From Acidobacteriaceae bacterium (GTDB taxonomy: Bacteria > Acidobacteriota > Terriglobia > Terriglobales > Acidobacteriaceae), in contig JAOAPG010000451.1 in the NCBI GenBank assembly GCA_025462785.1, positions 1-10,164 on the forward strand: a DNA stretch of 10,164 bases. Direction: 5' to 3'. Position numbers and translations under genes: made by a program. This document shows positions 7,409 to 10,164 of this stretch, one piece after another. Below the pieces are notes generated by a model, which was not told where the DNA came from, did no database searches, and saw nothing but the letters and a program-made list of their open reading frames with translations. Every line of letters begins with the position of its first letter. The stretch's first letter is position 1.

Positions 7409-7466
7409 GCAAGGGGCGCCCAAGAAAACCTCTGGCCGAAGTTTATTCTCTAGTGCGCCCCGTTGC
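7409..7466. other. Long inverted repeat (hairpin)
   Basis: GCAAGGGGCGC (7409-7419) pairs with GCGCCCC-g-TTGC (7455-7466), an 11-bp GC-rich stem broken only by one bulged base at 7462, with a 35-base loop. On the minus strand it covers the last codons and stop of the 56-residue ORF and lies before the terminator. It may protect the 3' end or slow ribosomes. It has no T-tract of its own. Confidence 0.5.
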
Positions 7467-7620
7467 GCGCCACTTCGTCTATGACTTTACATAGCAGGTA
7501 GGTAGCCAATCCTAAAGAACTGAAAAACAGTGCTCTCTTCAAGGGATGCAGGTAAGTTTTGCTTAAAGCGTAGGCAAGGTTTACTCGACAAACGCGAAGT
7601 CGCAGTCTGAAGTGGGTCAA
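7450..7620 (-). CDS. Possible small membrane protein (56 aa)
   Basis: I do not recognise this 56-residue ORF. It would start at TTG 7620, since an in-frame TGA lies only four codons upstream and no ATG or GTG is in frame. AAGG (7627-7630) sits 6 bases before that TTG. The N-terminal third is basic (THFRLRLRVCRV), then LAYALSKTYLHPLKR, a hydrophobic helix at about 29-46 (RALFFSSLGLATYLLCKV) and a short charged tail ending RNGAH. That is the usual shape of a small single-pass inner-membrane protein with a positive-inside N-terminus. A -10-like box upstream, a hairpin over the stop and an intrinsic terminator downstream frame it as one transcript. Against it: the rare start codon, no known homologue I can name, and an ORF of this length can occur by chance. 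Confidence 0.35.
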   Translation of the reverse strand: MTHFRLRLRVCRVNLAYALSKTYLHPLKRALFFSSLGLATYLLCKVIDEVARNGAH

Positions 7621-7629
7621 ATCAAACCT

Positions 7630-7657
7630 TTTTCACAGCAGCCGCTTCCGTTATAAT
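7630..7657 (+). promoter_or_regulatory. Promoter of the tRNA-Arg pair
   Basis: A perfect -10 TATAAT (7652-7657) is preceded, after 16 bases, by TTTTCA (7630-7635), a 4 of 6 -35 match. Transcription would start near 7664, about 20 bases before the first tRNA. Strong housekeeping promoters are expected before tRNA genes. Confidence 0.65.
7650..7655 (-). promoter_or_regulatory. Minus-strand -10 box overlapping the tRNA promoter
   Basis: Read on the minus strand, these bases are TATAAC, a 5 of 6 match to a -10 element, formed by the symmetry of the same TTATAA core used on the + strand. A start near 7643 would give a leader of about 23 bases to the TTG of the small ORF. I see no good -35 for it. 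Confidence 0.35.
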
Positions 7658-7683
7658 CTTTCGGGAAGTCATCCGCACAGTAA

Positions 7684-7760
7684 GCGCCCGTAGCTCAGCT
7701 GGATAGAGCGAACGGCTACGAACCGTTAGGTCGGGAGTTCGAATCTCTCCGGGCGCACCA
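7684..7760 (+). tRNA. tRNA-Arg (anticodon ACG)
   Basis: This 77-base gene folds as a full cloverleaf. The acceptor stem GCGCCCG/CGGGCGC is perfect, the D-stem is GCTC/GAGC, the anticodon stem is AACGG/CCGTT around loop CTACGAA (anticodon ACG), and the T-arm is GGGAG-TTCGAAT-CTCTC with one G-T pair. The discriminator is A and CCA is encoded. A34 should be deaminated to inosine by TadA, letting it read CGU, CGC and CGA. It is first in a tandem pair, 34 bases ahead of a second Arg tRNA. Confidence 0.97.
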
Positions 7761-7794
7761 TTCTAGCTTGTTGAATTGAAAGCGTTTGTGACCG

Positions 7795-7871
7795 GGACCC
7801 GTAGCTCAACTGGATAGAGCATTGCGCTTCGAACGCAAGGGTTGGGAGTTCAAGTCTCTCCGGGTCCACCA
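7795..7871 (+). tRNA. tRNA-Arg (anticodon TCG)
   Basis: This 77-base cloverleaf has acceptor GGACCCG/CGGGTCC, D-stem GCTC/GAGC, anticodon stem TTGCG/CGCAA around loop CTTCGAA (anticodon TCG, for CGA and possibly CGG), T-arm GGGAG-TTCAAGT-CTCTC, discriminator A and encoded CCA. It differs from the first tRNA mainly in the acceptor and anticodon stems, while the D- and T-arms are nearly identical, so the two look like old duplicates. It is probably co-transcribed with the first. No clear terminator follows. Confidence 0.96.
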
Positions 7872-7965
7872 TACCAACGATTGTTGTTTCAGAGGCTTAC
7901 ACACACCGCCATCTTCCGGGTCTTGAATCGTTCTGTCCCATAGCGATGTGAACACATTCCAATTT

Positions 7966-8793
7966 TTAAAATGGGAAACGGATCGACAAAATTGCGTTGT
8001 GATTCGTGGGATGAAAGCGAGTGGTAGCGATCTGGTACCCGCCGCCAATCGTAAAGCCTACTCTTCCCCACAGACGAAACCGTCCCATAACCAAACCTGG
8101 CGTGACGAAGTTTTGCTTTTTTCCGTCATTGGGTCCGTCCTGAAAAAACGTCGAATTAAGTTCTATTTCGGGCCAGAACTTTCGAAATACGCGATATTGA
8201 AACGTGTTATTCCAGGCGTGGCTTCTTCCCAATAGATCGGTGTCGGCTGTCGGCAGACCGACCCCGAACGTACCTTGCAGATCGAAGTTGCCAAGCCCTT
8301 TACCGTATGCGATCGTCGGCGTAATCACCGGGTGCAGAGCGCCATTCTTGTATTGCCCGGTGGGAAGACTCCATCCCAGAAACGCCGTTAGGATGTAGTT
8401 GCCGTGTTCTTCGTTTTGCGAAAGCAAGCGGTACTTAACGAGAAAAGCAACATCGCCAAATCCGTCTTGGACCTTGGGATCATTATGCGCGAGATAGGGA
8501 GGAAAGTTAAAGATGACCTCCACCTTCTCGAAAGGAATCAATTCCAGTCCTTTGCCGCCATCGTAATTGTCTGTCGTTACCCCCGTGCCATTTGTTTGCC
8601 ACAGCTGATCGTACCGATATTCCTCCTCCAGGCGAGGTGTAGTTGTCGCCAGTGGAGTAACCCAGTGAGGCTGCTCGTCTTTGGTTTTATCTACACGCGC
8701 AAACCAACTGGAAAAATATCCATCTTGGGCAAACGTCACCGTTGACGAGAGAAAGAGAATCACTGCTATGCAAAGCAAATAGGCTTTACGCAT
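7966..8793 (-). CDS. Outer-membrane beta-barrel protein (phenol MetA-pathway-like transporter family)
   Basis: This 275-residue protein begins with a Sec signal peptide (MRKAYLL, hydrophobic to about 20, likely cut after TFA at 22). It continues as alternating strands and turns such as VEVIFNFPPYL (91-101), GFGDVAFLVKYRLL (111-124), YILTAFLGWSLPTG (133-146), GLGNFDLQGTFGVGLPT (166-182) and RVGFTIGGGYQ (244-254). It ends in Phe (IRFPF), the C-terminal signature recognised by the barrel-assembly machinery. The GDV/LPTG/GFGVGLP pattern recalls the family described as 'putative MetA-pathway of phenol degradation' barrels. Substrate is unknown. The ATG at 8793 has GGAG 5 bases upstream. It is divergent from the HTH-TOBE regulator and modA, which allows shared control and a possible oxyanion role, as inference only. 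Confidence 0.85.
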   Translation of the reverse strand: MRKAYLLCIAVILFLSSTVTFAQDGYFSSWFARVDKTKDEQPHWVTPLATTTPRLEEEYRYDQLWQTNGTGVTTDNYDGGKGLELIPFEKVEVIFNFPPYLAHNDPKVQDGFGDVAFLVKYRLLSQNEEHGNYILTAFLGWSLPTGQYKNGALHPVITPTIAYGKGLGNFDLQGTFGVGLPTADTDLLGRSHAWNNTFQYRVFRKFWPEIELNSTFFQDGPNDGKKQNFVTPGLVMGRFRLWGRVGFTIGGGYQIATTRFHPTNHNAILSIRFPF

Positions 8794-8966
8794 ACTTACT
8801 CCGATTTAAGTTGACTACCCACCGATGATGAAAGTGTATATCAAATACGTTTATGCTATCGAAATCTATGCGACTCTATGTCGTAAATCGCCAGTGAAAC
8901 GATATAACGTGGACGGACTGCCGACGCGTTGACCGATGTCTGCATTGACTGTAGGATTTCGTTCCG
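8794..8966. promoter_or_regulatory. Divergent control region between the barrel gene and the mod genes
   Basis: These 173 bases hold both promoters. Visible elements are a direct repeat TCTATG at 8865-8870 and 8875-8880 (10 bases apart), CGATATAACG at 8900-8909 (contains the half-site ATATAACG of known ModE operators), and a TATACA word near 8836-8841 that could serve as -10 for the barrel gene on the minus strand. No other gene is visible in the gap. Confidence 0.5.
8929..8957 (+). promoter_or_regulatory. Promoter of the HTH-TOBE regulator
   Basis: TTGACC (8929-8934, 5 of 6) and TAGGAT (8952-8957, 4 of 6) are separated by exactly 17 bases. Transcription would start near 8964, only about 3 bases before the ATG at 8967, so the mRNA would be nearly leaderless. 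The only Shine-Dalgarno-like AGGA overlaps this -10. Confidence 0.45.
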
Positions 8967-9401
8967 ATGCCAAGGACTAACAAATCCACAGGAAAACCAG
9001 AAGAGTTGCTGAAGCTCCGTGAAGCGGCATTGCAGCTGGGTATCAGCTTTCCGACCTTAAAGCAGTGGATCTACAAGAAGAAAGTTCGCAGCATTCAAAC
9101 GGTCGGCGGACACCATCGCATCCCACTGAGTGAAGTTGATCGGCTGCTTTTCAGAACGCGAGCCAGGACGGAGAAAGAACGAAAGCAAGTAGTTCGTCGC
9201 GTCAGCGGACGTAACCAGCTGGTGGGACGAATAGACGATGTTCGTATCAGCGGACTAATCGCAGAGGTAGTCCTTTCAATTGGTGGTCAGCAAATCATAT
9301 CGATTATCACAGCGCGATCAGCACGGGAGATGCAGCTGAAACCAGGGCAAACTGCTGCTGCTCTCATCAAAGCTACGGAAGTCATGATTCTGCGTGTGTG
9401 A
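8967..9401 (+). CDS. HTH-TOBE molybdate-responsive regulator
   Basis: This 144-residue protein joins a MerR/excisionase-type helix-turn-helix (about 16-61: LREAALQLGISFPTLKQW, then the GGHHRIPLSEV wing) to one TOBE/Mop domain (about 81-143: GRNQLVGRIDDV, GLIAEVVLSIG, IITARSAREM, LKPGQTAAALIKATEVMI). TOBE domains bind molybdate or tungstate at subunit interfaces. A soluble regulator of molybdate uptake is therefore the natural reading, unlike enteric ModE, which has a winged LysR-type HTH and two TOBE domains. It precedes modA by 45 bases on the same strand and probably controls it and itself, perhaps the divergent barrel gene too. A basic linker (RTRARTEKERKQVVRR) joins the domains. The ATG at 8967 fits the family start. 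Confidence 0.88.
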   Translation: MPRTNKSTGKPEELLKLREAALQLGISFPTLKQWIYKKKVRSIQTVGGHHRIPLSEVDRLLFRTRARTEKERKQVVRRVSGRNQLVGRIDDVRISGLIAEVVLSIGGQQIISIITARSAREMQLKPGQTAAALIKATEVMILRV

Positions 9402-9434
9402 CATGGGCCGCCTATTCCTCTCCCCTGTGATCCC

Positions 9435-9439
9435 AGGAG
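9435..9439 (+). promoter_or_regulatory. Shine-Dalgarno of modA
   Basis: AGGAG lies 7 bases before the ATG at 9447, fixing the modA start immediately before its signal peptide. Confidence 0.8.
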
Positions 9440-9446
9440 AAAACAC

Positions 9447-10164
9447 ATGAGCATCCGAAGACTGAGACTCATCGCAAGCCTGGCACTCGCGCTCCTTTCT
9501 CAGTTATGTGCAGCGCAGGAAATCACTGTCGCGGCAGCAGCAGACCTGCAATTTGCCATGCAGGATCTGACCGCCCGATTTCAGAAAGAAACCGGGAAGA
9601 CGGTGAAGCTCATTTACGGTTCCTCAGGAAGCTTCTTCCAGCAAATTCAGAATGGTGCTCCCTTTGATATGTTCTTTTCCGCGAATCTCGACTACCCCAA
9701 GAAACTGGAAGACGCCGGATTGATTGAGGCCGGAAGTTATTATCAGTACGCAAAGGGCAAGATCGTGATCTGGGCTCCGAGCGACTCGAAGCTCGATCTA
9801 GGTTCTGGCATGAAAGCTCTTCTTGATCTCTCTATTAAGAAAATCGCGGTCGCTAATCCACAGCACGCTCCGTACGGGCAGGCCGCTGTCGCCGCAATGC
9901 AGAAGGAGAACGTCTACGACAAAGTGAAAGACAAGTTTGTGCTGGGCGAAAACATTTCACAAACAGCATCGTTTGTTGTTTCCGGTTCTGCTGATGTAGG
10001 GATCGTCGCCCTGTCACTGGCTTTATCCCCGAATATGAAAGGCAAAGGGCGGTATGCTGAGATTCCCAACGAAGATTATCCGCCGATCGAACAAGCGTGT
10101 GTCATTCTCAGCTCTTCAAAGAATAAGGAAACCGCGCGGCAATTTTTATCTTTTATCAAGACCC
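9447..10164 (+). CDS. modA: Molybdate ABC transporter substrate-binding protein (3' end cut)
   Basis: The reading frame is open from ATG 9447 to the window edge, giving 239 residues; only the last few are likely missing. A signal peptide (MSIRRLRLIA, hydrophobic to about 20) is probably cut after CAA at residue 23. The mature part has the ModA pattern: ITVAAAADL (26-34), YGSSGSF (57-63) with the Ser that bind the oxyanion, GAPFDMFFSAN (70-80), NPQHAPYG (137-144), then QTASFVVSGSADVGIVALS (172-190). It binds molybdate or tungstate in the periplasm and hands it to ModB/ModC, expected just past the edge. The enteric binding tyrosine of the last segment is not at the matching place, as in many non-enteric homologues. 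The gene is likely co-transcribed with the upstream HTH-TOBE regulator. Confidence 0.95.
   Translation, partial: MSIRRLRLIASLALALLSQLCAAQEITVAAAADLQFAMQDLTARFQKETGKTVKLIYGSSGSFFQQIQNGAPFDMFFSANLDYPKKLEDAGLIEAGSYYQYAKGKIVIWAPSDSKLDLGSGMKALLDLSIKKIAVANPQHAPYGQAAVAAMQKENVYDKVKDKFVLGENISQTASFVVSGSADVGIVALSLALSPNMKGKGRYAEIPNEDYPPIEQACVILSSSKNKETARQFLSFIKT

Noticed and set aside
7048..7887. Exact 12-base repeat AACGATTGTTGT at 7048-7059 and 7876-7887
   Set aside because: A few exact 12-base matches are expected by chance in 10 kb, and the second copy lies after a tRNA with no related context.
7946..7957. Palindrome ATGTG-AA-CACAT
   Set aside because: Only 5 bp per arm with a 2-base centre, downstream of the barrel gene stop; no T-tract and no promoter nearby, so neither terminator nor operator is supported.
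7806..8048. 80-codon minus-strand ORF containing RRDLNSQPL
   Set aside because: It is the antisense reading of the tRNA-Arg gene, a well-known source of spurious proteins in databases, and it also overlaps the end of the barrel gene.

Overview
The window (about 10.2 kb, moderate GC) looks like chromosomal DNA of a free-living Gram-negative bacterium. An Acidobacteriota-like source is my best guess. The reasons are a Csp–PolX–DUF421 mix, a copper ATPase with stacked YHS and heavy-metal-binding N-domains, a MerR-type-HTH/TOBE molybdate regulator beside modA, and tRNA genes with encoded CCA. This rests on protein style rather than a phylogenetic marker. An outer-membrane barrel with a signal peptide and terminal Phe supports a two-membrane envelope. 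No transposase, phage gene or CRISPR array is visible.

Left part (1-4249): a cold-shock protein gene begins at base 1. It is followed on the + strand by polX (family X DNA polymerase with a PHP domain) and a small anchored protein of unknown function. These face a two-gene minus-strand unit: a membrane-anchored coiled-coil protein, then a DUF421 (YetF-like) membrane protein only 5 bases downstream.

Middle (4250-7330): copA, a Cu+-exporting P1B ATPase of 903 residues with two YHS and two heavy-metal-binding domains, runs on the minus strand. It is divergent from a 75-residue protein with an HMA-like pattern but no cysteines. The 138-base gap between them carries two pairs of direct repeats and probably holds copper-responsive control.

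Right part (7328-10164): the stretch 7328-7683 has no large gene but does not look empty. On the minus strand it has a -10-like box, a weak Shine-Dalgarno, a 56-codon TTG-started ORF with a predicted membrane helix, a strong hairpin over its stop codon, and a convincing intrinsic terminator. On the + strand a perfect TATAAT box, overlapping the minus-strand box, should drive two tandem arginine tRNAs (ACG, then TCG). A predicted outer-membrane beta-barrel gene follows on the minus strand. Divergent from it is a molybdate module: an HTH-TOBE regulator and modA, which is cut by the window end.

The two clear functional modules are copper detoxification and molybdate uptake with its own regulator. 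The least explained item is the minus-strand small transcription unit at 7341-7655.
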